The notes beneath the pieces were generated by a model. It saw only the letters and a list, made by a program, of their open reading frames with translations. It was not told the DNA's origin and searched no databases. Below are positions 43,510 to 53,481 of a stretch of DNA of 64,000 nt, in pieces. Origin of the DNA: Rhizobium sp. C4 (GTDB lineage: Bacteria > Pseudomonadota > Alphaproteobacteria > Rhizobiales > Rhizobiaceae); contig NZ_JAJNCX010000001.1 of NCBI RefSeq assembly GCF_021026315.1, positions 496,001 through 560,000 of the forward strand, in the 5' to 3' direction. A program made the position numbers and the translations under genes. How positions within the stretch are numbered: the stretch's first letter is position 1; each line of letters starts with the position of its first letter.

Positions 43510-45354
43510 TCAGGCCGCCGACGGTGTGATGCGCAGCGCGCGGAGTGCGTTCAGAATGACCGCCACATCGATGGCCTCCTGAAGCAGCGCGCCTTCGACA
43601 GGCTGCAGGTAGCCGAAGGCGGCCGCGATCATGGCCAGCACCGAAAGCCCGATGCCGACCACGACGCTCTCCATGGCGATGCGGCGCGAGCGGCGGGCGA
43701 TCTCGATCCCCGAACGCAACCTTTCGATCCGGTCCACCAGAAGAACCACATCGGCCGTCTCCGCCGACGCGGCAGCCCCCCTTGCCCCCATGGCGACCCC
43801 GACATCGGCAGCAGCAAGCGCCGGCGCGTCGTTGACGCCGTCACCGACCATCATCACGGGACCGTTCTTGCGCTCCGTCAGCACGACAAGCACCTTCTGG
43901 TCGGGCGTGAGACCGGAATGGATGGCATCGAGGCCCAAACCATCGGCAATGCGTTCGGCGACGGCCGCACGGTCCCCCGTGGCGAGAAGAATGCGTTGCA
44001 CGCCCTCGCGCCTCAGCCCGACAAGCATTTCCGCCACTTCCTCCCGGACGGGGTCGGCCATGACGATGTAGCCTGCAATCTTGCCGGCCACGGCAACGGC
44101 AACGACAACGGATCCGGCCTCGGCATCGGGAAGCGGCAGAAGTGCCGTGTCCGCATGCCGTGCGACAAAGCCATGGCCCCCGACGACGACCGGCCTGCCC
44201 TCCAGAAGACCGGTCACGCCTTCTCCGGCAAATTCCCGCGTCTCCGTGGGAAGAACGAGTTCGAGGCCGCGGGTACCGGCGGCGGCAACGATTGCTTGGG
44301 CGATCGGATGCTTGGAGGCCTGGTCGAGCGAGGCGGCGAGCCGCACGATCTCGTCCTCGCTATGATCGGAGGTACTGCGGACGGAGGCGATCTGTGGACG
44401 GCCGTCGGTGAGCGTGCCGGTCTTGTCGAGAATGATCGACTGGATGCGCGCCATGTTTTCCAGCGGCCGCGCCCCCTTGATGAGAATACCGAAATGCGCG
44501 GCGCGCGACAGGCCGGCGACGAGCGCGACGGGCACGGCGAGGATCAACGGACAGGGTGTGGCGACGACCAGAACCGCCACCGCACGGATCGGGTCGCCGG
44601 TGAGCCACCAGGCAGCACCCGCGATCAGCACGGTAAGCGCAAGGAAGCCGACCGACCAGCGGTCGGCGAGACGCGACATCGGCGCCCTCGATCGTTGGGC
44701 ATTCTCCACCAGCCGGACGATGCCGGCATAGGTGCTGTCACGCGCCTGATGCGTGGCCAGGAGGTCGAAGGCATCGCCGGCATTGGTCGCGCCACTCAGG
44801 ACCGCATCGTCCTTCGACGCGGAGACAGGCAGGGACTCGCCCGTCAGGGCCGCCATGTTCAAGATGGCATGCGGCGATGCGACCGTTCCATCGACCGGCA
44901 CGACATCGCCCTGCCGGATCAGCAGCAGGTCGCCCGGCAGGACATCATCCACGGGGATGTCTTTCAGCCCCGCGTCGAGATAACGCGTCGCGGTTCGCGG
45001 CACACGCGACAGAAGCGCATGCATCTCGCGCCGTGCCCGCCCCTCCGCGAAGCTCTCCAGGAACGAGCCGCCCGTGTACATCAAGGCAACGATCACGGCG
45101 GCCAGGTTTTCACCGAAGGCGAGCGCCGCCGACATCGAGAGCGCCGCGACGATATCGAGCCCCAGTTCGCCCCGCAGAAGGCTGCGGACGATCTGCACCA
45201 TAAGCGCCACAAGAATCGGAATGGTCGCAATGGCCCAGAGGATGCGCGCAATGCCGGCCTGACCCGCCAGATGCGCAACAAGGCCGATCACCAGCCCGGC
45301 GCCGGCGACCGCCAGCAATGCGATCTTCAGGCGGTCTTCGTTGGTCTGCTCCAT
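43510..45354 (-). CDS. Heavy-metal P1B-type ATPase with TPC motif
   Basis: P1B ATPases pump metal ions across the inner membrane. The 614-residue protein has the TGES actuator motif (residues 171-174), the metal-site motif T266-P-C-P in the sixth helix region, the phosphorylation motif D310-KTGT, the HP motif in SKHPIAQAI, and GDGVNDAPAL. Where copper and zinc pumps have CPC, it has TPC. No N-terminal metal-binding domain and no CxxC are present. TPC pumps are grouped as P1B-5 and linked to Ni/Fe/Co export, but they usually carry a C-terminal hemerythrin-like domain, which is missing here. Metal is unknown; it lies next to VIT1 and arsA. Confidence 0.88.
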   Translation of the reverse strand: MEQTNEDRLKIALLAVAGAGLVIGLVAHLAGQAGIARILWAIATIPILVALMVQIVRSLLRGELGLDIVAALSMSAALAFGENLAAVIVALMYTGGSFLESFAEGRARREMHALLSRVPRTATRYLDAGLKDIPVDDVLPGDLLLIRQGDVVPVDGTVASPHAILNMAALTGESLPVSASKDDAVLSGATNAGDAFDLLATHQARDSTYAGIVRLVENAQRSRAPMSRLADRWSVGFLALTVLIAGAAWWLTGDPIRAVAVLVVATPCPLILAVPVALVAGLSRAAHFGILIKGARPLENMARIQSIILDKTGTLTDGRPQIASVRSTSDHSEDEIVRLAASLDQASKHPIAQAIVAAAGTRGLELVLPTETREFAGEGVTGLLEGRPVVVGGHGFVARHADTALLPLPDAEAGSVVVAVAVAGKIAGYIVMADPVREEVAEMLVGLRREGVQRILLATGDRAAVAERIADGLGLDAIHSGLTPDQKVLVVLTERKNGPVMMVGDGVNDAPALAAADVGVAMGARGAAASAETADVVLLVDRIERLRSGIEIARRSRRIAMESVVVGIGLSVLAMIAAAFGYLQPVEGALLQEAIDVAVILNALRALRITPSAA

Positions 45355-45506
45355 GTCGGCCCCTCCAGAGGCAATGCCTACCCGCGCGGGAGTGCAGCTT
45401 CACTCTGGAGATCGGGTGGCGGGGGGCCTTGTTCTGGATCAAGGCAGAGCCGGAACCATGCCCCTGCCCGGGCCAGAGCCCAAATAGTCTCGACCAGCCC
45501 GTCCTG

Positions 45507-46202
45507 TCAGACCGCGACGCCCACGACGGCGCCGATGCCGGCGGTGAGCGCCATGGCCAGAGCACCCCAGAAGGTCACGCGCGCGGTCCCCTTGACCACG
45601 CCGGCACCGCCTGCCTTCGCCCCGACAGCGCCGAGCAGCGCGAGAAAAAGGAGGGAGGCGATCGCAACGACATAAACCAGGACGGCGGGCGGCGCGATGA
45701 AGACCATCAGCAAAGGCATGGCAGCGCCCACAGCAAAGGTCGCCGCCGAGGTCAGCGCCGCCTCGACAGGACGCGCCGCGAGATGCTCGACAATGCCGAG
45801 TTCGTCGCGCGCGTGCGAGCCCAGCGCATCATGCGCCGTCAGCTGCTGGGCAACCTGTCTTGCCAGATCGGGCGTCAGACCGCGGCCGACATAGACTTCG
45901 GTGAGTTCGTCCAGCTCCGCTTCCGGCTGCGTCGCCAGTTCCTTGCGTTCACGCGCCAGATCGGCGCTCTCGGTATCGGATTGCGAACTGACGGAAACAT
46001 ATTCCCCGGCCGCCATGGACATCGCGCCGGCGACGAGCCCCGCAACGCCCGCCACCAGAATTTCGGACCGCCCCCCGGACGCCGACGCCACCCCCATGAT
46101 CAGGCTCGCCGTCGACACGATGCCGTCATTAGCACCCAGCACCGCCGCGCGCAGCCAGCCGATGCGCGAGACAAGGTGGTTTTCGGTGTGCAGTCTGCTC
46201 AT
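45507..46202 (-). CDS. VIT1/CCC1-family metal transporter
   Basis: VIT1/CCC1 proteins move Fe2+ or Mn2+ out of the cytoplasm. The 231-residue protein shows the family pattern: HLVSRIGWLRAAVLGANDGIVSTASLIMGVASASG, VAGVAGLVAGAMSMAAGEYVSVSSQSDTESADLARERKEL (the MAAGEYVSVSSQ signature with metal Glu), then a cytoplasmic helical region (ELTEVYVGRGLTPDLARQVAQQLT) and further helices ending GAVVGVAV. About five transmembrane segments are visible. GGAGGGG precedes the ATG at 46202. Confidence 0.92.
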   Translation of the reverse strand: MSRLHTENHLVSRIGWLRAAVLGANDGIVSTASLIMGVASASGGRSEILVAGVAGLVAGAMSMAAGEYVSVSSQSDTESADLARERKELATQPEAELDELTEVYVGRGLTPDLARQVAQQLTAHDALGSHARDELGIVEHLAARPVEAALTSAATFAVGAAMPLLMVFIAPPAVLVYVVAIASLLFLALLGAVGAKAGGAGVVKGTARVTFWGALAMALTAGIGAVVGVAV

Positions 46203-46463
46203 GGTCGAGCCCCTCCGCTGAAAAACATGTCTGCCAGAGCATATGAGCCTGGGATGACGGTTGCACAACATGACTTTGGTTGGGGGCACGGCCGTGATGA
46301 CGGCGATGTGGTTCCAGTTCGGCCCGCTGCAAACAAATCAGAGATGCTTTCACGTTGCCAAAGCGCGAGGGTGCCAACGCATCCAGCCTCCTGCCGGCAT
46401 AGATGAAACAAGAGCTGCCATCGCTTCCACGCGGCCTCCTCATTCGAGCTGAGCGTCCGCGTC

Positions 46464-48230
46464 TCACTCCCGCTTGGACAACCGTTTCAATGCGTCGATG
46501 CCAACCGGGGGAACAGCCTGAAACGGCAGAATATAGGCTCGTTTCGCCAATTTGAGTCTGATCCGGTCTATCTGTACCCGTTCTCCCGCAAGGCGCGACT
46601 GCAAAAGCGGGTCTTGCGTGCCACTCGCCGCCATGGTCCTGTTGACCACCCAACCGTAAGGCTCAATCTTTGCCCGGCGCAGATCGTCCTGCAGCATCGC
46701 CGCTTCGGAGACAGGCGTCGTTTCAGGAAGGGCGACGAGGATGACGCGCGTATATTCCGGGTCCTGGAGGCGCATCAGGGGCGTGACGATCCGGCCAGGG
46801 GCGACCGGCTCCATCTGTCGCGTCATCTGACGATGATAGGCGCCCGTCGCATCCAACAGGAGAAGCGTGTGTCCCGTCGGGGCGGTGTCGATGACCACAA
46901 AGGCGTCGCGTGCTTCTGCCACGATCCGTGAGAAGGCGTGGAAGACAGCGACTTCCTCCGTGCAGGGCGATTCAAGATCTTCCCGGAGAAGCGCCTTGCC
47001 TTCCTCGTCGAGATCGCGTCCGCGTGAGGACATGATTTTCTCGATATAGCGTTTCGTTTCGGCAGCCGGATCAATCCTGTCAACGGTCAGACCCTTCATG
47101 CTTCCCTCGACGACAAACGACAGGTGAGCCGCAGGATCAGTGGTCGTCAAGTGTACGGCATGGCCGCGTTCGACCAGGCCGATCGCGACGGCCGCAGCGA
47201 CCGTCGTCTTTCCGACGCCGCCCTTTCCCATGACCATCACCAGGCCTTTGCGGCCGCTGGCAATCTCGTCGATCAAATTCGCAAGCGACGGCAGGGTGGC
47301 GAGGGCGACTGCCGCCGGTTCCTGGATGGTCGATACCTGCGACTGAGGCGCGAACAGGGCCCTGAGTGCATCAAGCCCCACCATGTCGAATGGAAGCATC
47401 GGAAACTCGTAGTTCGGCAGCCGGGACAATCCGACCGGCATCGCCGAGATTGCGGCCTCCTGTGATCGCTCAATCCCGATGGCGATGGGATCGTCGCGTT
47501 TGGTCGCACGAAACCGCCCATTGATCGCGAGCAACTGGTTCTCAAGGCCGAGCGCCGCCAGTTCGCCCGACGTGCGTGAAGCCTCGCGAAGGGCACTTGC
47601 GTCCGCGCGGGCGACCAGGACGATGCGGGTGCGTTTCTCATCTCCAAGGCATGCAAGCGCCTTCTGGAACCGCGCCTCCTGCATCTTCAGGCCCGAGTGC
47701 GGCCCCAGGCACGATGCGCCCCTGTCATTGCCCTCGAGAAAACCTGTCCATGCCTTCGGAAGACTGAGAAGCCGCAATGTGTGACCGGTGGGTGCGGTAT
47801 CGAAAATGATATGGTCGAACGTCGACATCTCATCTGCAAGCAGTCCCACAAAGGCGTCAAACGACGCAATCTCTGTCGTGCAGGCTCCGGAAAGCTGTTC
47901 CCGGACCGTGTTCCGTTCGCCCTCCGAAGCGTTGGCTGCCATCTGTGCCAATACGCGTTGGCGATAGTCTTCCGCCGCCACTTCCGGATTGATGTTCATG
48001 GCGTAGAGGCCCGGCACGGATGGCACCGGGGTGGGGATATCCCCGAGCGCTGTCGCCAGCATTTCGTCCAGATTGGAGGCGGGATCAGTGCTGACCAGTA
48101 GCACACGCTTGCCGCGGTCGCAGAGCGCGATCGCGCTCGCGCAGCTTAGGGACGTCTTGCCGACACCGCCCTTCCCCGTGAAGAACAGGTAGCCCGTCGG
48201 GTTGGTCAACATCTGCTGCATCTGGGCCAT
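46464..48230 (-). CDS. arsA: Two-domain ArsA arsenite-stimulated ATPase
   Basis: ArsA drives arsenite or antimonite export with a membrane partner. The 588-residue protein has two homologous halves with P-loops TGKGGVGKTS (residues 18-27) and GKGGVGKTT (335-343), and DTAPTGHT in each half. Cysteines 117, 174 and 423 (SGACTTE, GASCLG, ESPCTEE) sit where E. coli ArsA has its metalloid-binding C113, C172 and C422. It is therefore likely functional. No arsB, acr3, arsD or arsR is seen in the window; neighbours are metal transporters. The ATG at 48230 was chosen because ArsA homology starts there; an upstream in-frame GTG is unlikely. Confidence 0.9.
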   Translation of the reverse strand: MAQMQQMLTNPTGYLFFTGKGGVGKTSLSCASAIALCDRGKRVLLVSTDPASNLDEMLATALGDIPTPVPSVPGLYAMNINPEVAAEDYRQRVLAQMAANASEGERNTVREQLSGACTTEIASFDAFVGLLADEMSTFDHIIFDTAPTGHTLRLLSLPKAWTGFLEGNDRGASCLGPHSGLKMQEARFQKALACLGDEKRTRIVLVARADASALREASRTSGELAALGLENQLLAINGRFRATKRDDPIAIGIERSQEAAISAMPVGLSRLPNYEFPMLPFDMVGLDALRALFAPQSQVSTIQEPAAVALATLPSLANLIDEIASGRKGLVMVMGKGGVGKTTVAAAVAIGLVERGHAVHLTTTDPAAHLSFVVEGSMKGLTVDRIDPAAETKRYIEKIMSSRGRDLDEEGKALLREDLESPCTEEVAVFHAFSRIVAEARDAFVVIDTAPTGHTLLLLDATGAYHRQMTRQMEPVAPGRIVTPLMRLQDPEYTRVILVALPETTPVSEAAMLQDDLRRAKIEPYGWVVNRTMAASGTQDPLLQSRLAGERVQIDRIRLKLAKRAYILPFQAVPPVGIDALKRLSKRE

Positions 48231-48510
48231 GGCGATCTCACTTTCGAAAGAGCTTAAATGATCGTGGCCGGCCCATCCTTGATCGACCTCAATCAGTATT
48301 GAATGAGGCGTGGCTTTTCTGCGCAGCACTCTCCGCGACGGAATGCAAGCGCGTCCGCAAGATGCATGACCACTTTTGGCCCGCCGGCAACGTTTCCGAT
48401 GCCCGCTCTCGGGCCCGCGCGAGAGTGGCGATTACGACCGAATTGAGCGCTCAGAGCGGATATGCAGCGGCATTCCCAAATCCTCTGCCCTAGATAACTG
48501 GAGAGCCCCC

Positions 48511-49158
<648 letters not shown>

Positions 49159-49161
49159 GTC

Positions 49162-50049
49162 TTACTCCAGATTTTGAACCTGCTCGCGGAACTGGTCGAT
49201 GACGACCTTCAGTTCCAGTCCATGCGCCGTCACGCTTGCCGCATTGGATTTCGAGCAGATGGTGTTTGATTCGCGATTGAATTCCTGCGCCAGGAAGTCG
49301 AGCTTGCGGCCGATGGGGCCGCCTTGCGTGATGAGTTCGCGGGCAGCGACGACATGCGCCTTCAGCCGGTCGATCTCTTCGCGCAGGTCCGCCTTGGTGG
49401 CGATGAGGGCCGCTTCCGCATGCAGGCGGTCGCGGTCGAGCGATTGCGTCGCGCTCAGCAGCGCCTCGACCTGCGTCTGCAGCCTTCTGGCGATTTCGCC
49501 CGGCTGGCGCGACGGATCGGCCTCGACCTTGAGTGCCAGATCCTCGATCTTCGCGACATGGCCGAGCAGCACGTCTGCAAGGGCCGCCCCTTCGCGCTCG
49601 CGCATAAGGCGCAGCGCCTCGACGGCCTCGCGGAAGCTCGCCAGCAGTGCTGCGGCGCGGGCTTCGACCGCCTCGGGCGCTTCGGCCGGCTCGCGGAAAT
49701 CGATGATGCCGCGCATGCCGAGCAGCGCGGAAAGGGTGAGCGGGGCCGGATCGATGGCGTCGCCCAGGCGCGTCTTCAGCGCCAGAAGCGCTGTCAGCGC
49801 CTCCTCGTTGATCACGGCTTCAAGCCGTTCGTCGAGGGTGGAAAGGTTCAGCGCAATCTGGATATTGCCGCGGGTGAAGACGGCACCGGCGGCGGTGCGG
49901 CAGTCGGCCTCCAGCGCCTCCTGGCCCTGCGGCAGGCGAAAGCGCAGGTCGAGCCCCTTGCCGTTGACGGAGCGCAGCTCCCAGACCCAGCGAAAGCGGC
50001 CGCTTTCGCCTTCCGAACGGGCAAAACCCGTCATCGATTGCAATGCCAT
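49162..50049 (-). CDS. yicC: YicC-family endoribonuclease
   Basis: YicC/YloC proteins are RNases that act on small RNAs and mRNAs. The 295-residue protein begins MALQSMTGFARSEGESGRFRWVWELRSVNGKGLDLRFRLP, the typical YicC N-terminal domain. It ends in the DUF1732-type C-terminal block GPIGRKLDFLAQEFNRESNTICSKSNAASVTAHGLELKVVIDQFREQVQNLE. The central part is helical and coiled-coil-like. The ATG at 50049 marks the start of family similarity. It lies directly before gmk. Confidence 0.94.
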   Translation of the reverse strand: MALQSMTGFARSEGESGRFRWVWELRSVNGKGLDLRFRLPQGQEALEADCRTAAGAVFTRGNIQIALNLSTLDERLEAVINEEALTALLALKTRLGDAIDPAPLTLSALLGMRGIIDFREPAEAPEAVEARAAALLASFREAVEALRLMREREGAALADVLLGHVAKIEDLALKVEADPSRQPGEIARRLQTQVEALLSATQSLDRDRLHAEAALIATKADLREEIDRLKAHVVAARELITQGGPIGRKLDFLAQEFNRESNTICSKSNAASVTAHGLELKVVIDQFREQVQNLE

Positions 50050-50174
50050 CAGGCCATGCCCCCACGTCCATGCGAAGTTGTGGCGCAATCTTTCAGATTC
50101 GCGCCATCGGCTTCAAGTGTTTGTTCGGATGCATGCCGAGCAGAAGGGCCGGCTTCGGCCCCGCGCGGCATGTT

Positions 50175-51788
50175 TCATTGCTGGGTGGCCGGCTGGGTTG
50201 CGGTGGCGCCGGCATCCGTCCCCGTCGGGTTCGTCTGCTGGTCCTCGACCTGGCGCCACTTCTTGACGTTGGCGTTGTGCTCTTCGAGCGTTGCGGCAAA
50301 CACATGCCCGCCCGTGCCGTCCGCGACGAAGTAGAGATAGTTCGTCTTCGACGGGTTGGCGACCGCCTCCAGTGCAGCGCGGCCCGGATTGCAGATCGGC
50401 GCCGGCGGCAGTCCATCGATGGCATAGGTGTTGTAGGGCGTCAGCTTCTTCAGGTCCGACTGGAAGATCGGGCGATCGGACGGTTTGCCGGCGCCGCCGA
50501 AAATGCCGTAGATGACGGTCGGGTCGGATTGCAGGCGCATCTTCTTCTCAAGCCGGTTGATGAAGACGGAGGCAACCAGCGTGCGCTCGTCGGCCTTGCC
50601 GGTCTCCTTCTCGACGATGGAGGCGAGCGTGATGAACTGTTCCTTCGACTTCAGGAAGAGATCCGGCGAGCGGCGCGCCCAGAGATCGTCCACCAGCTTC
50701 GTCTGCGCCGCCTTCATCTGCGCGACGATCTCGGCCCGCTTGGCGCCACGCGTGAACTTGTAGGTGTCGGGGCGCAGCGTCCCCTCGTCCGGCATCTTGG
50801 GCGGCAGGTCGCCTTCCAGCACCGTGTCGGCCCGCAGGCGGTCAAAGATCTGCTGCACCGTCAGGCCTTCCGGCAGGGTGACGGAGTAGAGGATCGACTT
50901 GCCCGATTCCAGCAGCTCGACGATTTCCTTCATCGAAGCGCCGGCCTTGATCTCGTATTCGCCGGCCTTCAGCGTGCGATTGCGCAGGAAGCTCTTCGTC
51001 ACATACTGGAAGACGCGGGCATCCGAGATGATGCCGGAGGCCTCGAGGCCGCGCGAGATGTCGCCAAGGCCCCAGCCGGGCTTGACGATGAAGTTGGAAT
51101 TGACGGTCGAAGGGCCCTGCTCGGAGAAGGTCGCGAGGCCGTAATAGATGGCTCCGCCTAGGGCGATCGTCAGGAAGACGAGAACCGTCATCACGAAATT
51201 GAGGAAGACGACGACCTGGCTGCGCGAGCCACGCGATTTCCTGAGCTTCTGCGGAGGAGCCGGTACCGGCGTCGGGCGCAGCGCTTCCTTGGCGGAAACC
51301 GGGATGATGATCGGACCCTGGCTCTGCTGCGGGGCCGAATGGGGAGCGGATGGCGGGGTCGGGAGCGGCGGAACCGGAGCCACGGGCACTTCCGGTTCAG
51401 GCTGACGCGACGGCGCGCTTTCGATGGCAGCTGCAGCTGCCTCGCTTTCGACGCGCGGCTCGATCTCCACTGCAGGGGCCTGCAGTACGGGATCCGCATG
51501 TGCGGGCGTCTCGCTTGCAGGCGTTTCGGCAGCAGCAGCCTCGGCAACAGGCGTCGGGGCGATCGGGCCCAGCTCTGCGGGATTGATGGCGGCGGGGCTC
51601 GGGATGGCCGCCGGCGCTTCCGGGCTTGCGGCTGCGGGCTCGGTTGCCGGTTCCACCGACGGCTCGACCTTCGCAGCTTCCGGGTTCACAGGCGTGGCAT
51701 TGCCCGCTTCGGCACTGGCATCAACCGGATGGGTCGGGCGCTGCTCGTCGCCGGGCTGTCGCTCGCTTTTCGGGTCCATGTCGTTCAC
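50175..51788 (-). CDS. mltG: Endolytic murein transglycosylase MltG with long Pro/Ala-rich tail
   Basis: MltG cuts nascent glycan strands and so terminates peptidoglycan elongation. The 537-residue protein has a cytoplasmic, low-complexity Pro/Ala/Glu-rich region of about 190 residues, one transmembrane helix (about 192-215), a LysM-like part (FIVKPGWGLGDISRGLEASG), and the YceG catalytic domain with LASIVEKETGKADER (catalytic Glu) and SDPTVIYG. It ends in a Gln/Thr/Ala tail. GAGGA lies 6 bases before the GTG at 51788; the ATG at 51794 almost touches that site. E. coli MltG has only a short N-terminal tail. Confidence 0.93.
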   Translation of the reverse strand: MNDMDPKSERQPGDEQRPTHPVDASAEAGNATPVNPEAAKVEPSVEPATEPAAASPEAPAAIPSPAAINPAELGPIAPTPVAEAAAAETPASETPAHADPVLQAPAVEIEPRVESEAAAAAIESAPSRQPEPEVPVAPVPPLPTPPSAPHSAPQQSQGPIIIPVSAKEALRPTPVPAPPQKLRKSRGSRSQVVVFLNFVMTVLVFLTIALGGAIYYGLATFSEQGPSTVNSNFIVKPGWGLGDISRGLEASGIISDARVFQYVTKSFLRNRTLKAGEYEIKAGASMKEIVELLESGKSILYSVTLPEGLTVQQIFDRLRADTVLEGDLPPKMPDEGTLRPDTYKFTRGAKRAEIVAQMKAAQTKLVDDLWARRSPDLFLKSKEQFITLASIVEKETGKADERTLVASVFINRLEKKMRLQSDPTVIYGIFGGAGKPSDRPIFQSDLKKLTPYNTYAIDGLPPAPICNPGRAALEAVANPSKTNYLYFVADGTGGHVFAATLEEHNANVKKWRQVEDQQTNPTGTDAGATATQPATQQ

Positions 51789-51982
51789 GGGCATTCCTCG
51801 AATATGTTCATGAGCACCTTCATGTCCTCATGGCCGTTCAATGCGGCGAAAGCTGGGTACGAAAAGCTCCGTACCCCAGCTCTCGCTATCGAAGATGGGC
51901 GGCCTGCTCGGGGGTGCAGGCCGTATGCAGCGTCGCCACAGCGCCTTGCGCTTCGGCTCGCTCTGTTCCAGCAATTCCGAAT

Positions 51983-52005
51983 GCGAAACCGGAGGCCGGT
52001 TTCGC
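51983..52005. repeat. Palindromic repeat (GAAACCGG type) after fabF
   Basis: GCGAAACCGG (51983-51992) and CCGGTTTCGC (51996-52005) form a 10-bp perfect stem, with a CAATTCC block just before it. It shares CAATTCC and GAAACCGG with the elements at 24.1 and 27.7 kb and probably belongs to the same family. It lies 11 bases beyond the fabF stop and could end its transcript, though no T tract follows. The rest of the 51789-52015 gap holds a second imperfect hairpin at about 51851-51881. Confidence 0.55.
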
Positions 52006-52015
52006 CGGAACTGCA

Positions 52016-53275
52016 TCAGGCGTAACGCTTCAGAACCAGCGAAGCGTTGGTGCCGCCGAAACCGAAGGAGTTCGACAGCGCGACATCGACCTTGCGGGCG
52101 CGCGCCTTGTGCGGCACCAGATCGACCGGCGTCTCGACATCGGGATTGTCGAGGTTGAGCGTCGGCGGGGCGATATTATCGCGGATCGCCAGCGTTGCGA
52201 AGATCGCCTCGATCGCGCCGGCAGCACCGAGAAGATGGCCGGTCGCCGACTTGGTGGAGGACATCGAAACCTTCGAGGCGTGCTCGCCCAGAAGACGCTC
52301 GACAGCGCCAAGCTCGATCGTGTCGGCCATGGTCGAAGTGCCGTGGGCGTTGATGTAGTCAAGGTCGGCCGCCGTGAGACCGGCGCGCTTCAGCGCCATG
52401 GTCATGCAGCGGAATGCGCCGTCGCCGTCTTCCGACGGTGCGGTGATGTGATAGGCATCGCCCGACAGGCCGTAGCCGACGACTTCGGCATAGATCTTGG
52501 CGCCGCGCGCCTTGGCGTGTTCCAGCTCTTCCAGAACCACGATGCCGGCGCCCTCGCCCATGACGAAGCCGTCGCGGTCGCGGTCATAAGGCCGGGAGGC
52601 CTTTTCCGGGTTGTCGTTGTGCTGTGTGGAGAGCGCCTTGCAGGCGGCAAAGCCGGCAAGCGAAATGCGGCTGACCGGGCTTTCCGTGCCGCCGGCGACC
52701 ATGACGTCGGCATCACCCAGCGCGATGAGGCGCGAGGCATCGCCGATGGCGTGCGCGCCGGTCGAGCAGGCGGTGACGACGGAATGGTTCGGGCCGCGCA
52801 GCTTGTGCTTGATGGAAACATGGCCGGAGGCCAGGTTGATCAAGCGTCCGGGAATGAAGAAGGGCGAAATGCGGCGGGGGCCCTTGTCGCGCAGCGTATA
52901 GCCGGCTTCCACGATGCCTTCGATACCGCCGATGCCGGAGCCGATGAGGACGCCGGTCGCGCATTGATCGTCATTGGTTTCGGGATGCCAGTCGGCGTCG
53001 GCAAGTGCCATGTCGGCGGCAGCGACCGCGTAGACGATGAAGGGGTCAACCTTGCGCTGCTCCTTCGGCTCCATCCAGTCGTCGGCATTGTAGGTGCCGT
53101 TCGTGCCGTCTCCGAAGGGAATGCGGCAGGCGATCTTGGCCGGCAGGTCCTCGACTTCGAATTCGGTCACCTTGCGGGCGCCGCTCTTGCCAGCCAGAAG
53201 GTTCTTCCAGGTCTCGTCAACACCACAGCCCAGCGGTGTCACCATGCCAAGACCGGTGATTACAACTCGTCTCAT
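52016..53275 (-). CDS. fabF: 3-oxoacyl-ACP synthase II
   Basis: FabF condenses malonyl-ACP with growing acyl-ACP in fatty acid elongation. The 419-residue protein has the thiolase-fold Cys-His-His triad: VTACSTGAHAIGDASR (Cys), YINAHGTSTMADTIEL (first His) and SMSSTKSATGHLLGAAGAIEA (second His). It begins MRRVVITGLGMVTPLGCGVDETWKNLLAGKSG and ends NSFGFGGTNASLVLKRYA. The ATG at 53275 is chosen by homology. The acpP terminator upstream means it probably has its own promoter or depends on read-through. Confidence 0.97.
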   Translation of the reverse strand: MRRVVITGLGMVTPLGCGVDETWKNLLAGKSGARKVTEFEVEDLPAKIACRIPFGDGTNGTYNADDWMEPKEQRKVDPFIVYAVAAADMALADADWHPETNDDQCATGVLIGSGIGGIEGIVEAGYTLRDKGPRRISPFFIPGRLINLASGHVSIKHKLRGPNHSVVTACSTGAHAIGDASRLIALGDADVMVAGGTESPVSRISLAGFAACKALSTQHNDNPEKASRPYDRDRDGFVMGEGAGIVVLEELEHAKARGAKIYAEVVGYGLSGDAYHITAPSEDGDGAFRCMTMALKRAGLTAADLDYINAHGTSTMADTIELGAVERLLGEHASKVSMSSTKSATGHLLGAAGAIEAIFATLAIRDNIAPPTLNLDNPDVETPVDLVPHKARARKVDVALSNSFGFGGTNASLVLKRYA

Positions 53276-53406
53276 CGCCCGCATGCTCCCCATGATCGGC
53301 TTGCGGCGCGCCCATCCTGGCACCACCGCGCCTACCACCCGGTGTCATTGCCGGCTCTGCCCTGCGGCTCCAGCTCGTCGCAATGACCGGGATCACTGTT
53401 TTTACA

Positions 53407-53434
53407 TTAAAAAAGGTCCGGCAAAACCGGACCT
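53407..53434 (-). terminator. Strong Rho-independent terminator of acpP
   Basis: AGGTCCGG (53414-53421) and CCGGACCT (53427-53434) form an 8-bp stem around CAAAA. On the minus strand it is followed by TTTTTTTAATG, a clear U tract. It lies between acpP and fabF and would give abundant short acpP mRNAs. Confidence 0.85.
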
Positions 53435-53481
53435 GAAGCGGGCCGGCAAGCCCGCCCCATGTCACTGACCAGTAGCTGAAA

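Noticed and set aside
46203-46463. Possible small gene between VIT1 and arsA (for example a plus-strand frame at 46261-46452)
   Set aside because: No ribosome site, no recognisable sequence and wrong strand for the cluster; I see nothing else in the gap, including no arsD or arsR.
48230-48330. Upstream GTG start for ArsA giving 33 extra residues
   Set aside because: The extra residues resemble nothing in ArsA, and homology starts at the ATG at 48230.
48231-48510. Possible gene in the gap between arsA and gmk
   Set aside because: Only short frames with no motif; likely promoter region of arsA.
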